A stretch of DNA of 12,982 nt from NCBI GenBank assembly GCA_002311335.1, contig DBZX01000097.1:19627-32608 (forward strand), in the 5' to 3' direction. Position 1 is the stretch's first letter. Each line of letters begins with the position of its first letter. Below the pieces are notes generated by a model, which was not told the origin of the DNA, searched no databases, and saw nothing but the letters and a program-made list of their open reading frames with translations. The DNA comes from a bacterium UBP10_UBA1149. Lineage in GTDB: Bacteria; Desulfobacterota; Binatia; UBA1149. Position numbers and translations under genes: made by a program. Of this stretch, positions 1 through 6,863 are shown one piece after another.

Positions 1-516
1 AGTAATCACGACGCCGAGCATGACCCAGGAGCCGGCGTCGCGGGTGAGGATGTTGGTGTTGTGCCCGAACCAGCCGAGGCCGGCGCGGCGCGCGAAATCC
101 TTCTCCAGCAAGGGCCCCGCGTCTACCTGCCAGCGGAGGTCGCCGGGAGCCATGCGTTGCAGTTGTTCTGTGAATGACTCGAGTTTGCGGCCCATCGTAT
201 GATGGTAGTCCTCTCCGGCCGCGTAGGAGGCGATGCGTCCCTTCAAGGAGGATCGCCAGTCGAGGGGTGGAGGCGGCGGCGCTGGGCAGGGCAGCGCGAG
301 TACGACGACGCTGGCGGCGCCTGGCAACTGTGCGCCGGGGTCTACCCGCAGGTCCTGGTCGCGCTCGAGGTAGTCCATGAACCCGTGGCGATCGGCGCTG
401 GTCCACTGCTCGAGGAGCGAAGTCACCGGCAGGGGCAGCGCGCTGCTGAATCCACAGGCGCTGAACCCGCTTTCGACGGCTGCGCAGCGTATCTTTTCCT
501 TCAAATCAGGGGTCAC
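1..516 (-). CDS. queG: Epoxyqueuosine reductase QueG (N-terminal 172 residues, truncated by window edge)
   Basis: QueG catalyses the last step of queuosine synthesis, reducing epoxyqueuosine to queuosine in the tRNA anticodon with a cobalamin cofactor and two [4Fe-4S] clusters (family knowledge). Read from GTG at 514-516, the frame stays open to the left edge. Family signatures are RIASYAAGEDYHHTMGRKL (residues 94-112) and WQVDAGPLLEKDFARRAGLG (129-148), followed by WFGHNTNIL. Asp132 in VDAGP matches the Asp proposed as general acid in the family. The ferredoxin-like cluster-binding domain and C-terminus lie outside the window. GTG was chosen because no ATG, GTG or TTG lies upstream in frame before the sequence runs into the divergent gene, and the N-terminus length (about 10 residues before the first conserved helix) fits. 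The gene diverges from an iron-sulfur carrier gene across 35 bp. The family call is firm; the exact start is less so. Confidence 0.9.
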   Translation of the reverse strand, partial: MTPDLKEKIRCAAVESGFSACGFSSALPLPVTSLLEQWTSADRHGFMDYLERDQDLRVDPGAQLPGAASVVVLALPCPAPPPPPLDWRSSLKGRIASYAAGEDYHHTMGRKLESFTEQLQRMAPGDLRWQVDAGPLLEKDFARRAGLGWFGHNTNILTRDAGSWVMLGVVIT

Positions 517-517
517 G

Positions 518-545
518 TTGACAGGGCCTGAAACAGGCTTACAAT
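518..545 (+). promoter_or_regulatory. Promoter of the A-type Fe-S carrier gene, with a palindrome in its spacer
   Basis: A perfect -35 box TTGACA (518-523) is followed after 16 bp by TACAAT (540-545), a 5/6 match to the -10 consensus. The expected transcription start is 551-552, which is the A of the ATG at 552, so the mRNA should be leaderless; no Shine-Dalgarno sequence precedes that ATG. The spacer contains the perfect inverted repeat GCCTG-AAA-CAGGC (526-538), placed where a repressor would block polymerase. The -35 box begins one base from the queG GTG codon, so a bound protein could affect both genes. Assignments are by eye. Confidence 0.6.
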
Positions 546-551
546 TACAGC

Positions 552-890
552 ATGTCGGACAACTTCGTAACTCTCAGTGAGGCCGCGGCCAGCCACATCA
601 AGGAAAGCATGGCCGGGAAGGCCAACCCTGTCAGCGGCCTGCGTCTGGGGGTAACCAATGGTGGCTGCTCGGGCTACGAATACAGCTTGGCCTTCGTGGC
701 CGGGCCCGGCGAGGGAGACGTGGAGATGAGTAGTCAAGGTGTCGCCATTTACGTGCAGGCAGACGCTGTTGATCTCCTGCAGGGCTTGCAGCTTGACTGG
801 GTCGATGGTCTTCACGGCGCCGGCTTGAAGTTCGTCAACCCCGGCGCCACGGCGACCTGCGGCTGCGGAACGTCGTTCTCTGTTTCCTGA
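552..890 (+). CDS. A-type iron-sulfur cluster carrier (IscA/SufA/ErpA, HesB family)
   Basis: This 112-residue protein belongs to the A-type carriers, which receive Fe-S clusters from the assembly scaffold and pass them to apo-enzymes. The three cluster ligands are present: Cys39 in NGGCSGYEY (36-44), and Cys103 and Cys105 in the C-terminal TCGCGTSF. The C-x63-C-G-C spacing and overall length match the family. The conserved GLKFVNPGAT segment (91-100) lies just before the CGC motif. I cannot tell IscA, SufA and ErpA apart from the sequence alone. No isc or suf operon gene is adjacent; the neighbour is queG, whose product needs two [4Fe-4S] clusters. The ATG at 552 has no ribosome binding site and coincides with the predicted transcription start. 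The gene ends 1 bp before the first plausible codon of the downstream glycosyltransferase. Confidence 0.92.
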   Translation: MSDNFVTLSEAAASHIKESMAGKANPVSGLRLGVTNGGCSGYEYSLAFVAGPGEGDVEMSSQGVAIYVQADAVDLLQGLQLDWVDGLHGAGLKFVNPGATATCGCGTSFSVS

Positions 891-891
891 G

Positions 892-1974
892 CTGGGAAGC
901 TCGACCGATAGAACAAGGCCTTTCCGCATAGCTGTCTACCTTTCCGGCCATGGCTATGGTCACACCGTCCGCAGTGGACAGATTCTTGAACGCCTGTCGG
1001 AGTTGATACCGGTTGAACTGGAGCTGGTAACGGCTGCACCACGACAACTCTGGCCTAAAGCCCTCGGCCCGGTCAGCAACTGGCGCAGTGAGCCCTGCGA
1101 CGTAGGCGTACTGCAGGCCAGCGAAATGCAGGTCGACCGGGAATCGACCATCGCCGTTCTGGCCGAGTGGTACCGAGACTACCGGGACAAGGTGTCTGCC
1201 GAAGCCGACCGTCTTGGAGAAACCGTCGATCTTGTATACGGCGATGTCCCTCCGCTGGCATTTTCTGCTGCCGCCCTCGCTGCTTTGCCGTCGGTGGCGG
1301 TGGCTAATTTTTCCTGGGATTGGATTTACCGGGAGATGGGCCTGGACGTCTACGCAGAGATTGCCGCTGAGGCTTATTCCCACTGCAAGCTTCTGTTGGA
1401 GCTTGAACCAGCCGCGCCCATGCCGGCTTTTCCAGTGAAACAACAGCCCGGCCTGCTCGGCTGTCGAAGCGAGCTCGACAAGGCGGGCCTTGCCTCGATA
1501 CTCGGCGTTGACGAGCACTGCACGCTGGTGCTGGTGAGCCTGAGGGACGGAATTGAAAACAAGGTAGGTTTACCGCCGGTCAGAGATGGCGTGGTCTACC
1601 TTGCCGGCTATCAACTGGTCGAGCGCGATGACTTCTCGTTGATTCCCGCGTCGCTGTCACACCGGGACGTGATCTCTGCTTGCGACGTGGTAGTCACCAA
1701 GCCCGGTTGCGGTGTTATTGGAGACTGCTTCGCCAACTCCACTCGCATGCTTTACGCGGTTCCCAGTGGATTTCCTGAGCACCGCGTTCTGTCTGGCTGG
1801 CTGCAGGCTCGCCCGGGCAGCCTCGAGATAGGTCCGGTTGTGCTTGCCGACGGCGCCTGGGGCGACCAGTTGCAGCAGTTGTTGGAGCAGTCCGCTCCAG
1901 CGGTCTTGCGAGCGGACGCCGATCGGACCGCTGCGCTGGCCATAAAAGCGTTGTTGGAGACGGGCAGGGCGTGA
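892..1974 (+). CDS. MurG-like (GT-B) glycosyltransferase-family protein with non-canonical start
   Basis: About 360 residues if read from CTG 892. The N-terminus carries the glycine-rich loop IAVYLSGHGYGHTVRSGQIL (residues 13-32), typical of GT-B glycosyltransferases of the MurG type and of the glycosyltransferase-like domain preceding plant L-arabinokinase. DVPPLAF (near 118), NFSWDWIY (near 139) and DVVVTKPGCGVIGDC (near 265-279) mark the two Rossmann lobes and the likely nucleotide-sugar site. Substrate and product are unknown. The first standard start in frame is TTG at 1003, but starting there would delete the GHGYGH loop. The frame is open from 829 and contains only CTG (880, 892) or ATA (928, preceded by AAGG at 915-918) as candidates. 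It follows the Fe-S carrier gene directly, so reinitiation after the TGA at 888-890 is plausible. It converges on lon with a 24-bp gap. The family is likely; the function is open. Confidence 0.75.
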   Translation: MGSSTDRTRPFRIAVYLSGHGYGHTVRSGQILERLSELIPVELELVTAAPRQLWPKALGPVSNWRSEPCDVGVLQASEMQVDRESTIAVLAEWYRDYRDKVSAEADRLGETVDLVYGDVPPLAFSAAALAALPSVAVANFSWDWIYREMGLDVYAEIAAEAYSHCKLLLELEPAAPMPAFPVKQQPGLLGCRSELDKAGLASILGVDEHCTLVLVSLRDGIENKVGLPPVRDGVVYLAGYQLVERDDFSLIPASLSHRDVISACDVVVTKPGCGVIGDCFANSTRMLYAVPSGFPEHRVLSGWLQARPGSLEIGPVVLADGAWGDQLQQLLEQSAPAVLRADADRTAALAIKALLETGRA

Positions 1975-1998
1975 CCCTCGGGTCCCCTCCGGCCGCGA

Positions 1999-4497
1999 TC
2001 AGTTGTTCCAGGGGTAGGGGCTGGGCTCGGGCTGCAGGCCGGTGCCGATGCTGGCCGGCTGGCGGTCGGGCAGGGTAAGCGCCAACACCTCGGTCAGGCT
2101 TCCAACGTAGGAAAACCTCAGCTCACTGCGCAGCTCCGGCTCGATCTCCAGTACGTCGACCCTGTTGCGCTCAGGCACCATGAGGGATGTTATGCCCACC
2201 CTGCGCGCGGCAAGTACTTTTTCTTTGATTCCACCTACCGGCAGCACCGCGCCTCGCAAGGTGATTTCACCGGTCATTGCCAGCCCGCTGGGCAGGGCCC
2301 GGTCGAGCATCGCGGAGGCCATCGCCGAAAGAATCGTAACACCCGCGGACGGGCCGTCCTTTGGTATCGCTCCGGAGGGCACGTGCAGGTGCAGGTCGGT
2401 GTGTTCGAAGAAGTCAGGGTCGAGGCCGAGCATCGGCGCATTGGCCCTGAGAAAACTAAGCGCGGCTTGAGCAGACTCTTTCATCACGTCGCCGAGCTGG
2501 CCGGTCAGCAGCAGGCCCCTTTTGCCGGCCATGCGGCTGACTTCGACAAAGAGTATCTCGCCACCATTGGGCGTCCACGCCAATCCAGTTGCGACACCGG
2601 GGGGTTGCAACTGGCCTGCGTCCTCTTTCAAAAAACGCGGCGGGCCGAGATGGCGGGCGACCGCATCTCGATCAACAGCGAAGTCGCTTTGGTCGTCGTT
2701 GCTGTCGTTACCTCCGTTGCGATTCTCACTTACCGTGCGGGCAATCTTTCGGCACACGGAGCCGATCTCCCTGTCGAGATTCCTGAGGCCGGCCTCGTTT
2801 GTGTAGTCGCGTACGAGCGTGAGCAGTGCCTCCTCTTCGAACTCAACTCCCATGTCCGCCAGGCCGTTTTCTTCTATCTGTCGCGGCAGCAGGTGCCTTC
2901 TGCCGATCTGCATTTTCTCTTCCTCGCTGTAGCCAGGAAGTTCGAGCACCTCCATTCGGTCGCGCAGCGCCGGAGGAATGGGGTCGAGGTAGTTCGCGGT
3001 AGTGAGAAACAAGACCCGCGAGAGGTCTACCGGTACGTCGAGATAGTGATCGCGAAAGGTCGAGTTCTGCTCGGGGTCGAGTACTTCGAGCAGGGCCGAG
3101 GAGGGGTCTCCCCGCACGTCGCTGCCGAGCTTGTCCACTTCGTCGAGCATTAACACCGGGTTCATCGACCCTGCCAGTTTAAGGGCCTGCAATATGCGGC
3201 CCGGCATGGAGCCCACGTAGGTACGGCGGTGCCCCCGGATTTCGGCTTCGTCGCGCACCCCGCCCAGTGAAATGCGCTGAAAGTTTCTCCCCATGGCCCG
3301 CGCAACCGAGCGGCCGAGCGAGGTTTTACCCACCCCGGGCGGGCCCACGAGGCAGAGTATCGGCCCTCTCGAGTCGCTGCGCAGTTGCCTCACTGCGAGG
3401 AATTCAAGAATTCGGTCCTTGACCTTATCGAGCCCGAAATGGTCATGGTCAAGTACCTCGGCAGCGTGAAACGTGTCGAGGTTGTCAGTGGTGGTCTTGG
3501 ACCAGGGGATATCAGCCAGCCACTCAACGTAGCTTCTTACCACCGTGTGTTCGGCCGATTCGGGAGGGATGATTGCCAGCCGTTCCAGTTCGTTGTCCGC
3601 TATCTTGCGTACGTCGTCGGGGGGAGCTGACTCGTCGAGGCGCTCAGCGATGGCGGCTGTCTCACTGCCCTTGCCGTCTGCGTCGCCCAGCTCCTTCTGT
3701 ATGGCCTTGAGTTGCTGGCGAAGGTAGAACTCTTTCTGGTTGCGGTGCATCTCGGACTGCACCTGTCCCTGTATGTGTTGGCCGAGTTCGAGAAGCTCGA
3801 CCTCGCGGTCAAGTATTGCCAGCAGGCGCTTGAGCCGCACCCCCACCTCCAGCGTTTCGAGCAGCGCTTGCTTCTCTTCGAGCGGCAGGTTGACGTTGGC
3901 TGCCACGAGGTCAGCAACCTTTCCGGCCGAGCGCACGTTGATGGCGACCACCTGCAGCTCGTCAGCGAGGTAAGGGGTCAGCTCCACCAGTCGCGAGAAG
4001 GCTTCGATCACGCGGGCCCGGGTTGCGTTGGTTTCCTGGTCGTTGTCGTCGAGATCGTCGAGAAGCTCAACCTTCGCCTTGAGATACGGCTGGTCCTGGG
4101 TCGTCTCGCCGAGCTGCACCCGGCGCAGCCCCTGAACGAGTATGCGGATGCTGCCGTCCGGGTACTTGAGCATCTTGAGTATGCGCGCAGCGCAGCCCCT
4201 GGGGTAAAGGTCTTCGGCCCGCAATTCTTCTGTCTCTGCAACGCGCTGGGCATGCAGCGAGAGTATGCGGTCGCCGAGCAGGGTTTCCTCGATCAGGGCC
4301 AGCGAGGATTCGCGCGAAATCAGAAGCGGGAGAATCGCAGAAGGGAACACCGAGATGCCGCGCAGGGGCAGCACCGGTAGGATCGTGCCTATCTCGACTT
4401 CTTCGGCCTCTTCTTCAAAGCCGAACCAGTGGGCCGAGCCTTCTGCTCCCGGGGCACGGTTAAGCGCGTCGTCGGGATTTGTTCCGTCGTCTTCCAT
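1999..4497 (-). CDS. lon: ATP-dependent protease Lon
   Basis: Lon is a cytosolic hexameric AAA+ serine protease that degrades misfolded and short-lived regulatory proteins. This 832-residue protein has the whole bacterial LonA layout. The N-terminal substrate-binding domain covers about 38-230 (starting ILPVLPLRGISVFPSAILPL) and is followed by a coiled-coil segment at about 230-300. The AAA+ module has Walker A GPPGVGKTS (385-393) and Walker B PVLMLDEVD (447-455). The protease domain has the Ser717-Lys760 dyad in PKDGPSAG and GGIKEK. The ATG at 4497 was chosen because GAGGTG lies just upstream and the N-domain begins normally after about 35 acidic residues. The same frame could be extended upstream by 62 residues, but that extension looks like non-coding sequence. 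An acidic, Asn/Asp-rich linker (about 590-606) separates the AAA+ lid from the protease domain, and the C-terminal tail is short and Pro-rich. The gene is transcribed alone. Confidence 0.97.
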   Translation of the reverse strand: MEDDGTNPDDALNRAPGAEGSAHWFGFEEEAEEVEIGTILPVLPLRGISVFPSAILPLLISRESSLALIEETLLGDRILSLHAQRVAETEELRAEDLYPRGCAARILKMLKYPDGSIRILVQGLRRVQLGETTQDQPYLKAKVELLDDLDDNDQETNATRARVIEAFSRLVELTPYLADELQVVAINVRSAGKVADLVAANVNLPLEEKQALLETLEVGVRLKRLLAILDREVELLELGQHIQGQVQSEMHRNQKEFYLRQQLKAIQKELGDADGKGSETAAIAERLDESAPPDDVRKIADNELERLAIIPPESAEHTVVRSYVEWLADIPWSKTTTDNLDTFHAAEVLDHDHFGLDKVKDRILEFLAVRQLRSDSRGPILCLVGPPGVGKTSLGRSVARAMGRNFQRISLGGVRDEAEIRGHRRTYVGSMPGRILQALKLAGSMNPVLMLDEVDKLGSDVRGDPSSALLEVLDPEQNSTFRDHYLDVPVDLSRVLFLTTANYLDPIPPALRDRMEVLELPGYSEEEKMQIGRRHLLPRQIEENGLADMGVEFEEEALLTLVRDYTNEAGLRNLDREIGSVCRKIARTVSENRNGGNDSNDDQSDFAVDRDAVARHLGPPRFLKEDAGQLQPPGVATGLAWTPNGGEILFVEVSRMAGKRGLLLTGQLGDVMKESAQAALSFLRANAPMLGLDPDFFEHTDLHLHVPSGAIPKDGPSAGVTILSAMASAMLDRALPSGLAMTGEITLRGAVLPVGGIKEKVLAARRVGITSLMVPERNRVDVLEIEPELRSELRFSYVGSLTEVLALTLPDRQPASIGTGLQPEPSPYPWNN

Positions 4498-4500
4498 CAC

Positions 4501-4506
4501 CACCTC
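4501..4506 (-). promoter_or_regulatory. Shine-Dalgarno of lon (GAGGTG)
   Basis: GAGGTG on the minus strand lies 3 bases before the ATG at 4497. This decides the lon start against the in-frame GTG codons at 4503 and 4500 and against longer upstream extensions. Confidence 0.55.
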
Positions 4507-4523
4507 ACAACCACCAAGCACCG

Positions 4524-4564
4524 ATGATACACCCCGGGGGCATCGACTACACACCTTCTGTGTG
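4524..4564 (-). promoter_or_regulatory. Candidate lon promoter region with two inverted repeats
   Basis: On the minus strand TATCAT (plus 4524-4529) is a 5/6 match to the -10 box and would start transcription about 20 bases before the lon ATG, leaving room for its GAGGTG ribosome site. The -35 position, 17 bp away, holds GTGTAG, a poor match, so an activator or an alternative sigma factor is possible. A perfect inverted repeat CACAC-N5-GTGTG (4550-4564) abuts that -35 position, and CGATG-N14-CATCG (4522-4526 with 4541-4545) brackets the -10 box. No CIRCE, HAIR or sigma-32 consensus is seen. Confidence 0.3.
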
Positions 4565-4645
4565 CAAATGTCGCCACGGTTAACGCTGTGGTGGGGAGCG
4601 GCCGGCCGCGCTTCTCCAGGATGAACACGCGAACCAGGGTCCAGG

Positions 4646-5101
4646 ATGAAACAGGCAAGCCTCGATAGCGCAGCAATGGCCATGTTCCGGGGGGGGCTGG
4701 TGCTCTGGGTCGGCGGTGCGTGGTTGTTTTCAGCAGTCGTGCTTCCGGGCCTGTTTGCGGGGCTGGAACGCTCGTTGGCTGGGGACGTGGCGGCGCTGTT
4801 GTTCCCAGCTTACTACCGCCTCGGGCTGGGAGCGGGCGTGGCGGCTGTGCTGGGAGCCGGGTGGATGGCTCGCGGCGATCGTCCCTGGGCGATTGTCGTT
4901 GCAGTGTTGATGATAATGTTGGCCTGCCAGGGCTGGGCCGTGTTCGTGTTACAACCGCACATGGCCGAACTCAGGGGACTGGAGTCCGCTCGCGCCGAGT
5001 TCATGAAGCTGCACGGTTGGTCGATGGCGCTCAACTCGGTTGTTCTCCTCGCTGGCAGCGGGCTGGTCCTTTTCGGAGGACGATTTTTTGGCCGCCGCTG
5101 A
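4646..5101 (+). CDS. DUF4149-like four-helix membrane protein
   Basis: This 151-residue protein is mostly hydrophobic, with four predicted membrane segments at about 14-40, 55-74, 81-103 and 124-145. The pattern resembles the DUF4149 (TMEM205-like) family: a first helix with WVGGAWLFSAVVLPGLF, then FPAYYRLG (53-60), a glutamine- and histidine-containing loop after the third helix, and KLHGWSMALNSVVLL (121-135) leading into the last helix. The biochemical role of the family is unknown. The start at 4646 has AGGG (4636-4639) 6 bases upstream; ATG codons at residues 11 and 13 could also serve. It is the first gene of a pair: its last 14 bases overlap the start of the HAD hydrolase gene. It diverges from lon across 148 bp. 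Confidence 0.7.
   Translation: MKQASLDSAAMAMFRGGLVLWVGGAWLFSAVVLPGLFAGLERSLAGDVAALLFPAYYRLGLGAGVAAVLGAGWMARGDRPWAIVVAVLMIMLACQGWAVFVLQPHMAELRGLESARAEFMKLHGWSMALNSVVLLAGSGLVLFGGRFFGRR
5075..5080 (+). promoter_or_regulatory. Shine-Dalgarno of the HAD gene (GGAGGA), fixing a TTG start
   Basis: GGAGGA stands 7 bases before the TTG at 5088-5090, inside the end of the upstream membrane-protein gene. It is the strongest ribosome site in the window. It favours 5088 over the upstream TTG at 5040, which has no comparable site. Confidence 0.75.
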
Positions 5102-5840
5102 ATCGCTTCCGCGGGCCGTGTTGCTGGATCTTTTCGGCACGCTGGTGGATTTCGACCTCCAGGCCTTGCCAATGGTGGAGATCAAGGGGCGCAGGGTGAT
5201 CTCCACCGTGAATAACCTGTCCGGGCTGCTTGCTGATTTCTCGCCCGCACCGAGCGCAGAGCGATTTCACGAGGCCATGATGGAAGCCTCCCTTGAAATT
5301 CGAATAAGGGTGGAAAAGGACCACCGCGAAGTTTCTTCCCTGGAACGCTTCAGTCGTGCGTTGGAATTGGCGGGCATGTCCGGCGACAGGGAGGAACTGG
5401 CTGGTGAGCTCAGTCGCAGGCACATGAAGACCATAGCCTCGGTCGTGAGCTGTCCTGCTGCGCGACTGGCCGCCCTGCGAAGACTCGCTGATAAATATCC
5501 CCTGGCCCTGGTCTCCAATTTTGATCGGCAGGAGACGGCCCATGAGATACTCGAACGCGAGGGCCTCAGCGTGCTTTTCGTCGCCAGTGTAATTTCCGAT
5601 GACCTTGGCTGGCGTAAGCCGGCTCCTGAAATATTCAGGCACGCGGCCAGCGCGCTCGGCGTTGCCGACAGTCACTGCCTGCACGTTGGAGATTCGCTGA
5701 GGGCTGACATCGAGGGTGCGGTGGCTTGCGGTATGAAAGCCGTGTGGATAGGCGATCTCAGCGGTCGCGGCCTGGCTGCGGGTGCCGAGGGCGAGTTGGC
5801 CGACGTATCAGAGCTCGGCGAATGGCTGGGGCTGGAATGA
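5088..5840 (+). CDS. HAD-superfamily hydrolase (haloacid-dehalogenase-like subfamily IA)
   Basis: About 250 residues from the TTG at 5088. The four HAD motifs are in order: I, LLDLFGTLVD with nucleophile Asp14; II, LVSNF with Ser143; III, WRKPAPEIF with Lys177; IV, HVGDSLRADIEGA with Asp202 and Asp207. The roughly 100-residue helical insertion between motifs I and II is the C1 cap of subfamily I. Motif I reads DLF where phosphatases usually have DxD, so the usual general acid/base is a Phe. The 'DLFGTL' type is common among uncharacterised HAD proteins and resembles the DxY of 2-haloacid dehalogenases. Phosphatase or dehalogenase activity therefore cannot be assigned. The gene overlaps the DUF4149-like gene by 14 bases, which predicts coupled translation, and converges on the trmI-like gene with a 6-bp gap. 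Confidence 0.88.
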   Translation: MAAAESLPRAVLLDLFGTLVDFDLQALPMVEIKGRRVISTVNNLSGLLADFSPAPSAERFHEAMMEASLEIRIRVEKDHREVSSLERFSRALELAGMSGDREELAGELSRRHMKTIASVVSCPAARLAALRRLADKYPLALVSNFDRQETAHEILEREGLSVLFVASVISDDLGWRKPAPEIFRHAASALGVADSHCLHVGDSLRADIEGAVACGMKAVWIGDLSGRGLAAGAEGELADVSELGEWLGLE

Positions 5841-5846
5841 GTTCCG

Positions 5847-6674
5847 TCAGTCGGCCGAGCGGCGAACAGTCGTAACGAAACCAGTGTGGCCTATCATGCG
5901 CTGGTCAGGCCTGATGCTACCGTTTTCTACGTGCCAGCTGCGCTCGAGCACCTCGCGGGTGACGGCATAGAGAAAAAACGGATGCTTCTCGAGGCCTTCG
6001 TGCAGGCTTGCGACCTGCATTACCGTGGGTAGAAAAAAACCAACCAGGCCACCGGGTCTGAGCGCCCCGGCTATTGAGTCCAGGCAGCGTACGGGATCCG
6101 GCAGGTCGACGACGGCCCTGTCGAAGTCGCTCTCATCGAGACCGAGGGCCGCGTCTCTCACCGTTATGGTCCAGTTAGCTGACGATCCCGCGTGGCGCTC
6201 AACATTCCTGCGAGCGCTGGCAGCAAAATCCTCTCGTATTTCGTAGCTCGACAGGCGCCCCTGTTCGCCCAACGCCCCCAGCAACGCGATGGTAAGCAAG
6301 CCGTTGCCTACGCCGATTTCCAGCACCGAGAGGCCGGCCTTGATATCGGTGTGAACGAGTATCTGGCCGAGATCTTTAGCGAAAATTGGCTCCGCTGTCC
6401 TCGGGAGGTCCGGCACCAGTTCGGCAATGGTGGGCCGGAAGACGCGAAAAGCCGCCGCGGGGCCGTCTCCGGCTACGCAGCCCTCGGCTGCGCCGATGAT
6501 TTCGTCGGCCCTGAATATGGTGCCGCGAATGGTCATCCGATGGCCGGCACGCAACTGCTTGAAGTAGCTTCGGCCCTTGGCGTCGATGAGTATTACACGG
6601 TCCCCGTCGTTGAGCGTTGATTTTGCTACGGCCCGAGGACACGGAGCGCGAGGGGATGTATTCTGCGATGCCAT
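5847..6674 (-). CDS. trmI: tRNA (adenine-N1)-methyltransferase, TrmI family (m1A58)
   Basis: TrmI uses S-adenosylmethionine to methylate N1 of A58 in the tRNA T-loop. This 275-residue protein has the family layout. A small N-terminal beta domain begins LNDGDRVILIDAKGRSYF (21-38) and contains RGTIF (50-54). The Rossmann domain follows, with motif I VLEIGVGNGLLTIALL (117-132), an acidic residue after beta-2 in YEIRED (144-149), and DLPDP (190-194) as motif IV. RPGGLVGFFLPTVMQV (206-221) and the terminal GHTGFV (262-267) are also typical. The ATG at 6674 has no ribosome site and gives about 20 more residues than the domain needs, so the true start may lie further downstream. The cognate tRNA position is inferred from the family; some members also modify A57. 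It is transcribed alone, divergent from the zinc-ribbon pair. Confidence 0.85.
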   Translation of the reverse strand: MASQNTSPRAPCPRAVAKSTLNDGDRVILIDAKGRSYFKQLRAGHRMTIRGTIFRADEIIGAAEGCVAGDGPAAAFRVFRPTIAELVPDLPRTAEPIFAKDLGQILVHTDIKAGLSVLEIGVGNGLLTIALLGALGEQGRLSSYEIREDFAASARRNVERHAGSSANWTITVRDAALGLDESDFDRAVVDLPDPVRCLDSIAGALRPGGLVGFFLPTVMQVASLHEGLEKHPFFLYAVTREVLERSWHVENGSIRPDQRMIGHTGFVTTVRRSAD

Positions 6675-6863
6675 TTGTGGGGCGCGTCCAGCCGGGGCGC
6701 TGCGCGGGCGACCCTGCTGGATTCAACAGAGCATTGCAATAGCAGGGTGGAACTTGCACTCCGGCCCCGGTCGCCATAGTATCGCCGGCTGCGCGGGCAG
6801 CTCGCCCCCGCAACCGCACGCTCACCTGATACGCCGCCGGAAGCCCAACAGGAATACAAAACT
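6675..6863. promoter_or_regulatory. Divergent intergenic region between the trmI-like gene and the zinc-ribbon pair
   Basis: This is the largest gene-free stretch in the window. On the plus strand TTGCAC (6754-6759), 17 bp, then TAGTAT (6777-6782) is the best promoter, with a start near 6789 and a leader of about 75 bases. The 8-bp palindrome ATTGCAAT (6733-6740) lies just upstream of the -35 box. I see no convincing promoter for the minus-strand gene and no structured RNA or riboswitch motif. Confidence 0.3.

Noticed and set aside
199..531. 110-residue plus-strand frame at the left end
   Set aside because: The opposite strand encodes conserved QueG motifs without interruption over the same bases.
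835..1518. 227-residue minus-strand frame across the carrier/glycosyltransferase junction
   Set aside because: It overlaps the CGC motif of the carrier and the SGHGYGH loop of the glycosyltransferase in antisense; its translation shows no family pattern.
1973..1984. GACCC-TC-GGGTC hairpin at the glycosyltransferase/lon junction as a terminator
   Set aside because: The perfect stem leaves a 2-base loop and there is no T-run; it is too weak to call.
2383..3153. 256-residue plus-strand frame antisense to lon, and a similar one at 3712-4380
   Set aside because: Both are antisense to conserved Lon AAA+ or N-terminal domain codons and show no motif or ribosome site of their own.
1999..4683. 894-residue version of Lon starting at 4683
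   Set aside because: The extra 62 residues have no Lon similarity and cross the divergent promoter region and the start of the neighbouring gene. The ATG at 4497 has a GAGGTG ribosome site.
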